DNA of 64,000 nucleotides from Siminovitchia thermophila (GTDB lineage: Bacteria; Bacillota; Bacilli; Bacillales; Bacillaceae_C): positions 1 to 64,000 of the forward strand of contig NZ_JAFBFH010000001.1 in assembly GCF_016909185.1 (NCBI RefSeq). The letters are read 5' to 3'. Every line of letters begins with the position of its first letter. The stretch's first letter is position 1. The position numbers were made by a program, and so were the translations under genes. Under the pieces are notes generated by a model. The model worked only from the letters and a program-made list of their open reading frames with translations. It searched no databases and was not told the DNA's origin. Of this stretch, positions 34,391 through 42,905 are shown piece by piece.

Positions 34391-34546
34391 ATAAAGTGAA
34401 ACTTCATTCAGTAGGCGTTTTCTTCCATCTCCTACTGAATGTTCGTTGAACGAATGGGCATTTAGGTGCCGTTTTCCCCTACTTAGACCTTTTGTATTCA
34501 CTCAAGGTTTTCAAATGGTGTATATGGCATCTTACATGCGGGAAAA
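34391..34546 (-). repeat. single copy of the ~147-bp repeat, inverted
   Basis: Starts ATAAAGTGAAACTTCATTCA and ends CTTACATGCGGGAAAAA. The 11-bp hairpin is intact, with the longer loop (CGTTTTCTTCCATCT). The larger stem is partly decayed (GGTGCCGT opposite ATGGCATC). Confidence 0.85.
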
Positions 34547-34582
34547 ATTTAGCTAGTGTATAATACGCAAGCTTTTAGCGTA

Positions 34583-34702
34583 GTCAACATATGTGGACTC
34601 CTGCGGGAATAGCTCGATCTGAAGATCCCCCGATCCCGCAGGAAAGCGACCTTTGCTTTCCGAGGAAGCTGAAGAGACCTGCGGAAAACGAAATATGTTG
34701 AC
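34583..34702. repeat. 120-bp GC-rich Bacillus-type repeat with terminal inverted repeats
   Basis: Bounded by GTCAACATAT (34583-34592) and ATATGTTGAC (34693-34702). The interior contains ACTCCTGCGGGAATAGCT, a CCCGCAGG partner and a CTTTGCTTTCC segment, giving strong internal pairing. Similar GC-rich repeats are common between genes in Bacillaceae. A related partial copy lies at 53433-53503 in the other orientation. Confidence 0.6.
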
Positions 34703-34736
34703 GTAGCGATGATAGGGATTTTTTTAATACAAATAA

Positions 34737-34767
34737 ACCGAACAATTTTAAATGAATTGTTCGGTTC
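34737..34767 (-). terminator. his operon terminator
   Basis: ACCGAACAATT pairs with AATTGTTCGGT (34737-34747 with 34757-34767); on the minus strand it is followed by TTATTTGTATT. It lies 27 bases after hisIE. Confidence 0.75.
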
Positions 34768-34793
34768 GTATTTGCTTATGTCCAGTCTCTTTT

Positions 34794-35447
34794 TTACCAG
34801 TTTTCAATTTCCGGGCGTTCCGGCTTCGCATTTCCTTTTTTGGATGAACGTTTTTCCAATTCCGCGTATACTTCTTCAAGGGAAACCCCTTGCTCTGCCA
34901 ATAACACGAGACTGTGGTAGAGCAGGTCTCCACATTCGCTGATAACCTCATTTTTATCTTTGTTTTTCGCAGCAATCACAATTTCTCCCGCTTCTTCAAT
35001 CAGCTTTTTGGAAATTTTATCGATTCCCTTTTGAAATAAGTACGTTGTATAGGAACCTTCAACCGGGTTCGTCTGGCGTTCATTGATTTCCGCCATCAAT
35101 GAAGCAAAAATCGATGAGTCGGCCTTTTTTTCACCAACAATAGTATTATAAAAACATGACTGTTCTCCCGTATGACACGCGGGACCAAGCGGCTCCACAT
35201 AAATGAGCAAAGAGTCGTTGTCGCAGTCCAAATGTACCGATTTAACGATTTGCTTGTTTCCGGATGTGGCCCCTTTGTTCCAATATTCTTGGCGCGACCT
35301 TGAATAAAACCACGTTTCTTTTGTCTCCAAAGTTTTCCGGTAGGCTGTTTCATCCATATAACCGAGCATCAGCACCTCTTTGCTCACGTCATCCACAATC
35401 ACCGCCGGAAGCAGTCCTTTTGAAAAATCAGGCTCCACTAACGTCAA
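34794..35447 (-). CDS. hisIE: bifunctional phosphoribosyl-AMP cyclohydrolase / phosphoribosyl-ATP pyrophosphatase
   Basis: A 217-aa fusion carrying steps 2 and 3 of histidine synthesis. The N-terminal HisI part (about 1-115) has [36 protein letters not shown] and the zinc residues in DCDNDSLL and [11 protein letters not shown]. The HisE part (about 120-205) has [16 protein letters not shown] and ECGDLLYH. Translation may begin at the TTG at 35447 or, with better spacing from GGGGAG, at the GTG at 35438. It overlaps hisF by about 20 bases and is the last gene of the operon. Confidence 0.9.
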   Translation of the reverse strand: MTLVEPDFSKGLLPAVIVDDVSKEVLMLGYMDETAYRKTLETKETWFYSRSRQEYWNKGATSGNKQIVKSVHLDCDNDSLLIYVEPLGPACHTGEQSCFYNTIVGEKKADSSIFASLMAEINERQTNPVEGSYTTYLFQKGIDKISKKLIEEAGEIVIAAKNKDKNEVISECGDLLYHSLVLLAEQGVSLEEVYAELEKRSSKKGNAKPERPEIENW

Positions 35448-36183
35448 CTCCCCGCTCGCGGCATAACGTTTTCACTTCGGGAATGCCCACTTCGTTTTGA
35501 TGGAAAATAGATGCCGCCAATGCTGCGGCCACATTCGTTTTTTCAAATACCTCTACGATATCCTCCGCACTGCCACATCCACCTGAAGCAATTACAGGTA
35601 TATCAACAGCATCGACAATCGCTTTCGTTAATTCCAAGTCGTAACCGTCCTTAACACCATCACGGTCAACACTTGTCAGCAAAATTTCGCCGGCGCCAAG
35701 TTCTTCAAGCATTTTCGCCCATTGTACCGCGTCAAGGCCGGAATCTTTCATACCGCCATGTGTCATCACATGCCATGTCCCATCCGACATTTGCTTGGCA
35801 TCAACTGCTGCGACAATAGTGGCCGAACCAAATTTTTCCGCCGCTTCTTTAATAAGTTCCGGCCGATCTACGGCAGCTGTATTGATCCCGACTTTGTCCG
35901 CCCCGGCTTCTAAAATCCTTCCGATATCGTCGGCTGTCTTGATTCCCCCGCCAACTGTAAAGGGGATCGATACTTTTTTCGCCACTTTTTTGACGACATC
36001 CACCATCGTTTTGCGCCCTTCGGTAGTAGCTGAAATGTCAAGAAAAACAAGTTCATCAGCGCCATTATTTGAATAGTCGGAGGCCATTTCTACTGGGTCG
36101 CCCATTTCACGCATTCCCTCAAAATGAATTCCTTTCACTACTTTTCCATCTTTTACATCCAAGCAAGGAATAATTTTTTTCAA
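35428..36183 (-). CDS. hisF: imidazole glycerol phosphate synthase, cyclase subunit
   Basis: A 251-aa (beta-alpha)8 barrel that closes the imidazole ring from PRFAR and ammonia. Both catalytic Asp are present (CLDVKDG near 9 and VDRDGVKDG near 171), as are the phosphate loops (VGGGIK, ASGGCGS). Of the four gate residues of the ammonia tunnel known from Thermotoga HisF, Glu46, Lys99 and Glu167 are conserved and Arg5 is Lys. The start is TTG with GGAGGTCATAAAAG. The partner glutaminase HisH is not encoded next to it, so the enzyme may use free ammonia or a HisH from elsewhere. Confidence 0.9.
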   Translation of the reverse strand: MKKIIPCLDVKDGKVVKGIHFEGMREMGDPVEMASDYSNNGADELVFLDISATTEGRKTMVDVVKKVAKKVSIPFTVGGGIKTADDIGRILEAGADKVGINTAAVDRPELIKEAAEKFGSATIVAAVDAKQMSDGTWHVMTHGGMKDSGLDAVQWAKMLEELGAGEILLTSVDRDGVKDGYDLELTKAIVDAVDIPVIASGGCGSAEDIVEVFEKTNVAAALAASIFHQNEVGIPEVKTLCRERGVDVSGA

Positions 36184-36186
36184 CTT

Positions 36187-36885
36187 TTATGACCTCCTTA
36201 ATTTGACTGTTCCCTCATACATGGCTTTTCCCACGATGGCTTCTTCAATCCCCAGCGCGGCAACTGCATCTAAATCTTCTTGATTGCGAATACCGCCTGA
36301 TGCGACAATTTTACAGCTCACCGCATCATTGATTTTCTTCAGTTGCTCCAGGTTGGGCCCTTGCATCGTGCCGTCTTTTGAAATGTCCGTAAAGACAATT
36401 GTTTGGACGCCCAGCTGCTCCATTTGCTTCGCAAATTCAATATAATCCATTTCGGTTTCCTGCTCCCAGCCCGAAACCGCCACTTTTTCATTTCGGGCAT
36501 CAATGCCGATTACGATATGTTTTCTATGTTTTTCCAAAGCAGCTTGTAGAAATTCCCTATCTTGAATGGCAGCCGTTCCAATAACGATTCTGTCCACCCC
36601 TGAGTTGACATATGCCTCGACTGTTTCAAGGTTCCGAATACCACCACCAACCTGAATCGGCACAGTCGACTTGGCGCATAATTCTGAGATCAATTCAAAT
36701 TGCTCAGGCTTTCCTGAACGGGCGCCGTCTAAATCAACAATATGAATGATTTCCGCCCCATCATTCATAAACGTTTGTAATTGTGAAGCGGGGTCGCTTC
36801 CTACTTGCGTTGTCTTATTAAAATCCCCCTGATACAGCCTGACACACTTTCCATCAATTAAATCCATTGCTGGTAAAATCTTCAT
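36187..36885 (-). CDS. hisA: ProFAR isomerase
   Basis: A 232-aa (beta-alpha)8 barrel that isomerises ProFAR to PRFAR (step 4 of histidine synthesis). It reads ILPAMDLIDGKCVRLYQGD, VDLDGAR and QVGGGIRNLE, then TDISKDGTMQG and ASGGIRNQEDL, with the catalytic Asp residues in AMDLID and TDISKDG. The ATG at 36885 follows GGGAGGGGCAA. An in-frame ATG at 36900 is upstream of that site. It lies only 44 bases after hisB, where hisH is expected. Confidence 0.9.
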   Translation of the reverse strand: MKILPAMDLIDGKCVRLYQGDFNKTTQVGSDPASQLQTFMNDGAEIIHIVDLDGARSGKPEQFELISELCAKSTVPIQVGGGIRNLETVEAYVNSGVDRIVIGTAAIQDREFLQAALEKHRKHIVIGIDARNEKVAVSGWEQETEMDYIEFAKQMEQLGVQTIVFTDISKDGTMQGPNLEQLKKINDAVSCKIVASGGIRNQEDLDAVAALGIEEAIVGKAMYEGTVKLRRS

Positions 36886-36929
36886 TTGCCCCTCCCGCAT
36901 TGTTTGCTCAATGATTTTAAAAAGGCTCC
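36886..36929 (-). other. hisB-hisA gap, possible hisH deletion scar
   Basis: In most Bacillaceae his operons hisH (about 200 codons) lies here. Only 44 bases separate the hisB stop from the hisA start. On the minus strand they read as 15 open codons (GAFLKSLSKQCGRGK) ending in a TGA that overlaps the hisA start as ATGA, the normal style of coupling in this operon. This could be the last codons of a deleted hisH. The stretch is too short to prove it. Confidence 0.4.
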
Positions 36930-37517
36930 TTACTCAAGCAAGCCTTTTGTTGACAAAACACCTTCCAACGAAGGATCTATTTTCACCGCTTCCGCCAGCG
37001 CCCGTCCCAGCGCCTTAAAAAGAGCTTCAATTTTGTGATGTGTATTTTCTCCGTATAGTACCCTCGCATGGAGAGTAATCCCTGCGTTAAATGCAAATGC
37101 CTGGAAAAACTCCCGTACAAGCTCAGTATCAAAATTCCCGAGGGAGGTTAAATGGAATTCACCCTCAAAATGTAAGAATGGACGGCCGCTTATGTCCAGT
37201 GACACAAAGGCAAGCGCATCATCCATCGGTACGTACGATGTTCCAAAGCGAACGATGCCGCGTTTGTCCCCCAGCGCTTCCCGGACTGCTTTTCCAAGAA
37301 CAATGCCTGTATCCTCAACAGTATGATGACTGTCGATATGCAGATCGCCTTCGACATTCAACGTTAGCCCAATCCGGCCATGACGTGCAAACGCATGAAG
37401 CATATGGTCAAAAAATCCGACTCCCGTCTTAATACTGATTTCCGACGCATCATCAAGCCGGACAGCCAAGTCGATTTTCGTTTCGGCCGTCTCCCGTTTA
37501 CTGGATGCTTGGCGCAT
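36930..37517 (-). CDS. hisB: imidazoleglycerol-phosphate dehydratase
   Basis: A 195-aa monofunctional IGP dehydratase (step 6 of histidine synthesis). The metal-binding signatures [32 protein letters not shown] and [18 protein letters not shown] are all present, as well as [15 protein letters not shown]. The ATG at 37517 has GGAG at good distance; a GTG at 37526 is possible. It overlaps the end of hisC by 20 bases, so the two are coupled. No phosphatase domain, as usual for Gram-positives. Confidence 0.9.
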   Translation of the reverse strand: MRQASSKRETAETKIDLAVRLDDASEISIKTGVGFFDHMLHAFARHGRIGLTLNVEGDLHIDSHHTVEDTGIVLGKAVREALGDKRGIVRFGTSYVPMDDALAFVSLDISGRPFLHFEGEFHLTSLGNFDTELVREFFQAFAFNAGITLHARVLYGENTHHKIEALFKALGRALAEAVKIDPSLEGVLSTKGLLE

Positions 37518-38574
37518 ACGACTCACTCCATTCTTTCAAGGCTGACCGTAATTTCTCATGTTCTTCCTTCGTGCCGGCCGATATCCGGACTGCTTCCGGC
37601 TCACTACCGAAATAACGTATTTTTATCTTTTTTTCATATAAAAAGTCTGTCAGGCTTTTCGCCCCGCTTAATGTCATGAAAAAGAAATTGGTGTTTGAAG
37701 GATATAATTTGGCATCTTTCCTGCTTGCCGCAAATTCCTTCATAATGTCTTCCAATTCAGCAATTTGCGCCAGTTGCATGATCAAAAACTGATCAAGAAG
37801 CTCCGGTTTTTTTAACAGCTGCGTCCCGATTTGAGCGGAGACGGTATTCACATTATAAGGTGGCTTTATAGAGCCGATCCCTTCAATCAGACGATCATTT
37901 GCCGCCAAAAATCCGAGTCTGAGCGCCGCCATGCCAAGCGCTTTGGAAGCTGTTCGTAAAATAATAAGATTGTCATAATCAAGCAATTTTGACACGAAAG
38001 GAGATTCACCGGCAAAGTCTATGTAGGCTTCATCCAACACAAGAATGCCCCCGCCATTTGTCTCCAATGCCATCATGATTTGCTCTATTTCTGTCTGTTC
38101 ATATAGTCTGCCAGTCGGATTGTTTGGATTTGATAACAAGAAGAGTTTTGGCTTTAAATGCTCAATCTTTTGCAAAACGATTTCAAGCGGCAGAGCAAAA
38201 TCATCTTGTAAAGCAACTTTCTCAACGTTCGCCCCCATAATTCGGGCATTTTTTTCATACATTGAAAAGTCTGGTTCCAATACTATGACCGTATCTTTCG
38301 GATCAAGAGCATATTGGCATATAAGTGTAATGCATTCGTCCGATCCGTTCCCTGCCAATAAATTGTTTTGGGGAAAACCGGAAAATTTGCTGTACGCCTC
38401 GATGAGCGCTTCCGTACTTTCTGCCGGATAGCGGTGAATCAGCGTTTTTTCCAGCTCGGAAAAATCTACGTATGATAATAGACTCGTATATGCTTCATTG
38501 TTGTCCAGCCTGATCATGTCGCCAGGCTCTGGTTTCACTTTATAAGGGCTTATGCCCGAAAGCGTCTTTCTCAC
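37498..38574 (-). CDS. hisC: histidinol-phosphate aminotransferase
   Basis: A 358-aa fold-type I PLP aminotransferase (step 7). It reads [39 protein letters not shown] and [16 protein letters not shown], with Lys in TASKALG as the PLP lysine. It starts at a GTG overlapping the hisD stop (GTGA). The position between hisD and hisB differs from Bacillus subtilis, where hisC lies with the trp and aro genes. Here one operon holds the aminotransferase too. Confidence 0.9.
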   Translation of the reverse strand: MRKTLSGISPYKVKPEPGDMIRLDNNEAYTSLLSYVDFSELEKTLIHRYPAESTEALIEAYSKFSGFPQNNLLAGNGSDECITLICQYALDPKDTVIVLEPDFSMYEKNARIMGANVEKVALQDDFALPLEIVLQKIEHLKPKLFLLSNPNNPTGRLYEQTEIEQIMMALETNGGGILVLDEAYIDFAGESPFVSKLLDYDNLIILRTASKALGMAALRLGFLAANDRLIEGIGSIKPPYNVNTVSAQIGTQLLKKPELLDQFLIMQLAQIAELEDIMKEFAASRKDAKLYPSNTNFFFMTLSGAKSLTDFLYEKKIKIRYFGSEPEAVRISAGTKEEHEKLRSALKEWSESYAPSIQ

Positions 38575-39854
38575 TGTTCCAGCCTCACTTTCACCGCGCG
38601 TGCATGGCCGTCAAGCTCCTCTTCCTGCGCAAGAGTTTCCACATAAGGAGCGGCCTGCCGCAATGCGTTTTCTGAATAATAAACATAAGTTGTTTTCTTG
38701 ATAAAATCATCGACTGACAATCCCGAAGAAAAACGGGCTGTCCCAACCGTCGGCAATACATGGTTCGGCCCGGCAAAATAGTCGCCGACAGCTTCCGGTG
38801 TATGATGGCCGATAAAAACAGAACCGGCATTTTTCACTTTACTCAAATGATGAAGTGCATTCTTTGTCTGAATTTCCAAATGTTCAGGAGCAAGAGCGTT
38901 CACTAGGGAGAATGCTTCATCAATTGTGTCTACCAAAACGGCAGCACCTTCGTTGGCAAGCGAGATTTCCGCAATGTCTTTACGTGGAAGCTCTTCACAT
39001 TGCCGTTTTACTTCTTCCAGCGTTTTGGCAAGGAGGGCTTTGGACGTGCAGAAAAGAAAAGAGCGCGCCTTTTCATCATGTTCGGCTTGCGCGATCAAAT
39101 CTGCAGCCACATACGGGGGATGGGCCGATTCATCCACGATAATCGCCACTTCCGAAGGCCCCGCAATCATGTCGATTCCGACATCACCAAAAACGAGTGA
39201 TTTTGCCGCGGCCACATATGCGTTCCCGGGGCCGACAATTTTATCAACGGCTTCAATTTGTTCTGTCCCGTATGCAAGTGCGCCGATCGCTTGGCTTCCG
39301 CCAATTTTATAAATAGTGTCCACACCGGCAATGTCTGCGGCAACTGACAGAACAGGCGGAATATTTTTGCCGTCTCTTGCCGGGGTTGTCATGACAATCT
39401 TCTTGACGCCGGCAAGCTTTGCTGGTATAGCATTCATGAGAACCGTTGAAGGGTAGGAAGCCTTCCCTCCCGGAACATAAATGCCAACTCGTTCGAGCGG
39501 CCGGAAAAGCTGGCCGGAAACAATGTCATCCGTCATTTCCATCACACGTGATGTTTGAAGTTGTTTTGAGTGAAAGCTTCGAATATTGTCCGCCGCTTTT
39601 TTAAGAGCGGTGATCACTTCCGGCGCTACGTCATTCCAGGCGTTCTCCCGCTCTTTCTTGGAAACTAGCAAAGAAGCGGCGGCCAAACCGTCAAATTTCT
39701 TCGTATATTCCTTTACAGCTTCATCACCGCGATTCCGAATATCATCCAATATGTGTTTCACCGTCTGTAATACGTCACTGTCAAATGGCTGCTTTTTTGT
39801 TTTCGCGGCAATAAAAGCTTCCTTAAATTCCTTTTGGGAATATTGGCGTATCAT
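38571..39854 (-). CDS. hisD: histidinol dehydrogenase
   Basis: A 427-aa zinc- and NAD-dependent enzyme for the last two steps of histidine synthesis. Markers are GIYVPGGKASYPSTVLMNAI, GGSQAIGALAYGTE, GPGNAYVAAAK, MIAGPSEVAII, the pair LAPEHLEIQT and the C-terminal GPNHVLPTVGTARFSSGLS. The length is normal. Its ATG overlaps the hisG stop (ATGA). Confidence 0.95.
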   Translation of the reverse strand: MIRQYSQKEFKEAFIAAKTKKQPFDSDVLQTVKHILDDIRNRGDEAVKEYTKKFDGLAAASLLVSKKERENAWNDVAPEVITALKKAADNIRSFHSKQLQTSRVMEMTDDIVSGQLFRPLERVGIYVPGGKASYPSTVLMNAIPAKLAGVKKIVMTTPARDGKNIPPVLSVAADIAGVDTIYKIGGSQAIGALAYGTEQIEAVDKIVGPGNAYVAAAKSLVFGDVGIDMIAGPSEVAIIVDESAHPPYVAADLIAQAEHDEKARSFLFCTSKALLAKTLEEVKRQCEELPRKDIAEISLANEGAAVLVDTIDEAFSLVNALAPEHLEIQTKNALHHLSKVKNAGSVFIGHHTPEAVGDYFAGPNHVLPTVGTARFSSGLSVDDFIKKTTYVYYSENALRQAAPYVETLAQEEELDGHARAVKVRLEQ

Positions 39855-40471
39855 ATGGCGACCTCCTCAATCCGGAAGGAATCAATAAGGGGGGCCAAGA
39901 TGGCTTTTTTCAACTTCAAGGAGTTTCGGTTGGCGATACACCGGGCACTGATCGAAAGCATTTCTTCCTTTACAACAAGCCCGTTCTCCCTTAAAGTATT
40001 TCCCGTTTCGACAATATCAACAATATCGTCTGCCAACCCCAATAATGGAGCCAGTTCAACAGAGCCTTCCAATTTTACAATATCAACCGACTTTCCTCTT
40101 TCCCGAAAATATTTCGTCGTGATATTGGGAAATTTCGTCGCGATACGCTGTTTTGCAAACTTGTTTTCCGCCTTCTGTTCGCCCGCGACAGCCAAACGGC
40201 ATTTTCCAAAAGGCAGCGGCAGCAAATCATACACATCAGGCTCAAACTCTAACAATATATCTTCACCGACAATCCCTATATCGGCTATCCCATGTTCAAC
40301 ATAAGTAGCCACATCAACTCCTTTGGCAAATACGGCATAAAAATGCTCAGTTTCCACTTGGAGTTTTCTGCCTTTCTCTTTTAAAGGCTGAATATCATAA
40401 TTGAGCGATTCCAGAAAGGCAAGAAATTGCTTTTCCAACCTTCCCTTTGTTAAAGCGATCACCGGTTTCAC
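39851..40471 (-). CDS. hisG: ATP phosphoribosyltransferase, short form
   Basis: A 206-aa catalytic subunit of the first, feedback-controlled step. It lacks the C-terminal regulatory domain of the long form and therefore needs HisZ, whose gene directly precedes it. Markers: IALTKGRLEKQFLAFLE, YVEHGIADIGIVGEDIL and VDIVETGNTLRENGLV for the phosphoribosyl pyrophosphate loop. It starts at a GTG overlapping the hisZ stop (GTGA). Confidence 0.95.
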   Translation of the reverse strand: MKPVIALTKGRLEKQFLAFLESLNYDIQPLKEKGRKLQVETEHFYAVFAKGVDVATYVEHGIADIGIVGEDILLEFEPDVYDLLPLPFGKCRLAVAGEQKAENKFAKQRIATKFPNITTKYFRERGKSVDIVKLEGSVELAPLLGLADDIVDIVETGNTLRENGLVVKEEMLSISARCIANRNSLKLKKAILAPLIDSFRIEEVAI

Positions 40472-41592
40472 TTTTCCAACACCTCATATTTTCCATCATT
40501 AAATTGTATTTCCACTACTTTATCATAATTTCCGGTATTTGCGGCGTCCAACTGCACATCAACAATGCAATTTTCATATGATTTTCTCAATTTTTCCGCA
40601 TAAACGATCGTATCCATATTGGCAATGATGCAAATACGCTGTTTTGTATTTTCTTCTTCATATTGTTCGGCCAATAAATCCAGATCAAATGCCAAACCCG
40701 CCGCAGATACATTTCGTCCATATCTGTCATAAAGCTTGTCGTAGCGCCCTCCGGAAAAACAAACGCCACCATTTTTTTTCAAAAAGCCCCGATACATCAT
40801 TCCGGAATAATAAGGGAGGTTTTTAACTCTTCCCAAATCGACGAGAATGTCCCCGCTTCCGGATGCTTTCAATATATGGGCTACTTTTTTCATTTGTTCA
40901 AGGATTTGAAGCAAGTGCTCCTGATCTTTCCAGCGCTTCTCATATTCGTCAATGACACCAATATCACCATATGCATCAACAAGCGCCGCGAGTTCTGCCG
41001 CTGCTTTTTTTCCTCCGATATTGAGTACGATGTGGTATACCTCATCCTTTTTCTTGTCATGCATGGCTTGGTGGAGTTTTTCCGCATCATCTTTGGCAAA
41101 TGGCAGATTTGAAACGAGGCTTTCATATATATTTGCATGCCCCAGCTCAATTACATAATCCTCCATGCCCATTTCCTTCAAGAAAGAATGGGCCATGAGC
41201 AGACTCTCACTTTCCCCCATCAATAGCGGCATATGAAGTATTTCAATTCCGGCCTGGTTGCATTCCATGCCAGGACGGTCCGTCCTAAATATAGAACCTT
41301 GATAAGCCCATTTTTGCGGTGTGGCTTCCCGGGAAGATAAAGCTCTTGCAATGGCCGTCGTCCAATCGGGACGCAACACTTCAATTTCTCCTTCAGAGTT
41401 GAACCATTTTAACATGTTTTGTAATTTCATATTGACGTAATCATTCGTAAAAGTGGACGCATACTCCACAACTGGTGTTGAAATCATTTCATATCCGCGT
41501 AATGTCACGACCTTCCGGAACTTTTCCATTACCGAAAACCGATTGCTGACGGCGGGTCCCATTTCATCTCTGCTCCCTGCAGGCAAAAACAT
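40468..41592 (-). CDS. hisZ: ATP phosphoribosyltransferase regulatory subunit
   Basis: A 374-aa histidyl-tRNA synthetase-like protein that forms the hetero-octamer with short HisG and senses histidine. It shows the class II synthetase core: FRKVVTLRGYEMISTPVVEY, VLRPDWTTAIAR (motif 2 region), FSGGRYDKLYDRYG and AAGLAFDLDLL. The anticodon-binding domain is reduced and degenerate, as expected for HisZ and not for HisS. The ATG at 41592 has GGGAAGTGAG; an earlier in-frame TTG is weaker. First gene of the operon. Confidence 0.9.
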   Translation of the reverse strand: MFLPAGSRDEMGPAVSNRFSVMEKFRKVVTLRGYEMISTPVVEYASTFTNDYVNMKLQNMLKWFNSEGEIEVLRPDWTTAIARALSSREATPQKWAYQGSIFRTDRPGMECNQAGIEILHMPLLMGESESLLMAHSFLKEMGMEDYVIELGHANIYESLVSNLPFAKDDAEKLHQAMHDKKKDEVYHIVLNIGGKKAAAELAALVDAYGDIGVIDEYEKRWKDQEHLLQILEQMKKVAHILKASGSGDILVDLGRVKNLPYYSGMMYRGFLKKNGGVCFSGGRYDKLYDRYGRNVSAAGLAFDLDLLAEQYEEENTKQRICIIANMDTIVYAEKLRKSYENCIVDVQLDAANTGNYDKVVEIQFNDGKYEVLEK

Positions 41593-41662
41593 AATACTCA
41601 CTTCCCGAATCAATTATTCTTTAACTCTCTATCGAACTAAAGGATTTTCATAAATTGGTATT

Positions 41663-41692
41663 ACTTTACCATAAAACAAAGGATTGAGTCAA
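41663..41692 (-). promoter_or_regulatory. his operon promoter
   Basis: Minus strand TTGACT (41687-41692), 18-base spacer, TAAAGT (41663-41668). The leader to hisZ is only about 65 bases, too short for a T-box riboswitch. Confidence 0.6.
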
Positions 41693-41873
41693 TCTGATCG
41701 TAAACTATTAAAATAATGAAAAAAAAAACATTTTTCCATTGAAAGTCATGTAAACGAAGAATGGTTTGAGGATTAGACCATAAGAATCGAGGATTGCCCC
41801 GGAAAGAAGGACATGAATATGTTCGCTATTCCAGTAAAACTTCCAGCCACATGTATGCATTTTTCGCAACATG

Positions 41874-41895
41874 TAAAAAGGGGCTCGCGGCCCCC
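41874..41895 (-). terminator. opp operon terminator
   Basis: GGGGC and GCCCC pair around CGCGA; on the minus strand the stem is followed by TTTTT. It lies 2-3 bases after the oppF stop. Confidence 0.65.
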
Positions 41896-41897
41896 TA

Positions 41898-42890
41898 TTA
41901 CTGATATAAATGACATGCGGTGAAATGTCCCGGTTTTACTTCTTTCCAGTCTGGATCAACTTTGGCACACACGTCCATAGCAACCGGACAGCGCGTTCGG
42001 AATACACATCCGCTCGGGGGATCTATGGGACTTGGCACATCGCCTTTTAAAATAATCCGTTCCCGCTTCACTTCGGGATCGGGGATCGGAACCGATGACA
42101 ATAAAGCTTTTGTATATGGATGCAATGGGTCCTCATACAGCTTTTCACTATCCGCAAGCTCAAACATTTTCCCCAGATACATGACGAGAATTCGATCGGA
42201 AATATATTTGACCATTGATAAATCATGCGCAATAAATAAATAGGTCAAACCCATTTTTCGTTGCAAGTCTTTTAGAAGATTCACAACTTGAGCCTGTATC
42301 GATACGTCCAGGGCCGAAATCGGTTCATCACAAACAATGAATGTCGGATCAAGGGCAAGCGCCCGCGCAATGCCGATCCGCTGGCGTTGGCCGCCGCTGA
42401 ACTCATGGGGAAAACGGCTAATATGATCGGCATCCAACCCGACAAGCCGCAGCAATTCTTTGACCCGCTCACGCCTCTTTTTTCCGCTCAACACACCGTG
42501 AATCGCAAATGGCTCTCCAATGACTTCCTCAACTGTCATTCGCGGATTCAACGATGCGTAGGGATCCTGAAAAATCATTTGCATTTCCCGCCGCATTTGG
42601 GACATTTCACGATCATTGCTTTGAAAAATATTTTTTCCGTTAAATAAAACTGCACCCGAAGTCGGCTCGTATAATCTGATGATCGTTCTGCCCGCGGTTG
42701 ATTTCCCGCAGCCGCTTTCACCAACAAGGCCGACCGTTTCTCCCTGGTATATATCCAAATATAACCCGTCAACCGCCTTCAATTTTTTATTACCTACGGT
42801 AAAATATTTCTTTACATTCTTCACTTGGATTAATGGTATGGAAGAATATCCCTGTTCAAAAGATTTTTTTTCTTTCAATTCCGGTGTCAT
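41898..42890 (-). CDS. oppF: oligopeptide ABC transporter ATPase OppF
   Basis: A 330-aa ABC ATPase for peptide uptake. Walker A is GESGCGKST, the Q-loop is [15 protein letters not shown], the signature is [15 protein letters not shown], and Walker B is [14 protein letters not shown]. The C-terminal oligopeptide-transporter extension has [14 protein letters not shown], whose Cys residues may hold an iron-sulfur cluster as in related proteins. The longer N-terminus (about 25 residues before the domain) is common in OppF. It pairs with OppD. Confidence 0.9.
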   Translation of the reverse strand: MTPELKEKKSFEQGYSSIPLIQVKNVKKYFTVGNKKLKAVDGLYLDIYQGETVGLVGESGCGKSTAGRTIIRLYEPTSGAVLFNGKNIFQSNDREMSQMRREMQMIFQDPYASLNPRMTVEEVIGEPFAIHGVLSGKKRRERVKELLRLVGLDADHISRFPHEFSGGQRQRIGIARALALDPTFIVCDEPISALDVSIQAQVVNLLKDLQRKMGLTYLFIAHDLSMVKYISDRILVMYLGKMFELADSEKLYEDPLHPYTKALLSSVPIPDPEVKRERIILKGDVPSPIDPPSGCVFRTRCPVAMDVCAKVDPDWKEVKPGHFTACHLYQ

Positions 42891-42905
42891 GTGCTTCCTC
42901 CTTTG

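Noticed and set aside
41593-41668. T-box or other riboswitch before the his operon
   Set aside because: The leader from the predicted promoter is only about 65 bases and shows no T-box sequence or specifier structure.
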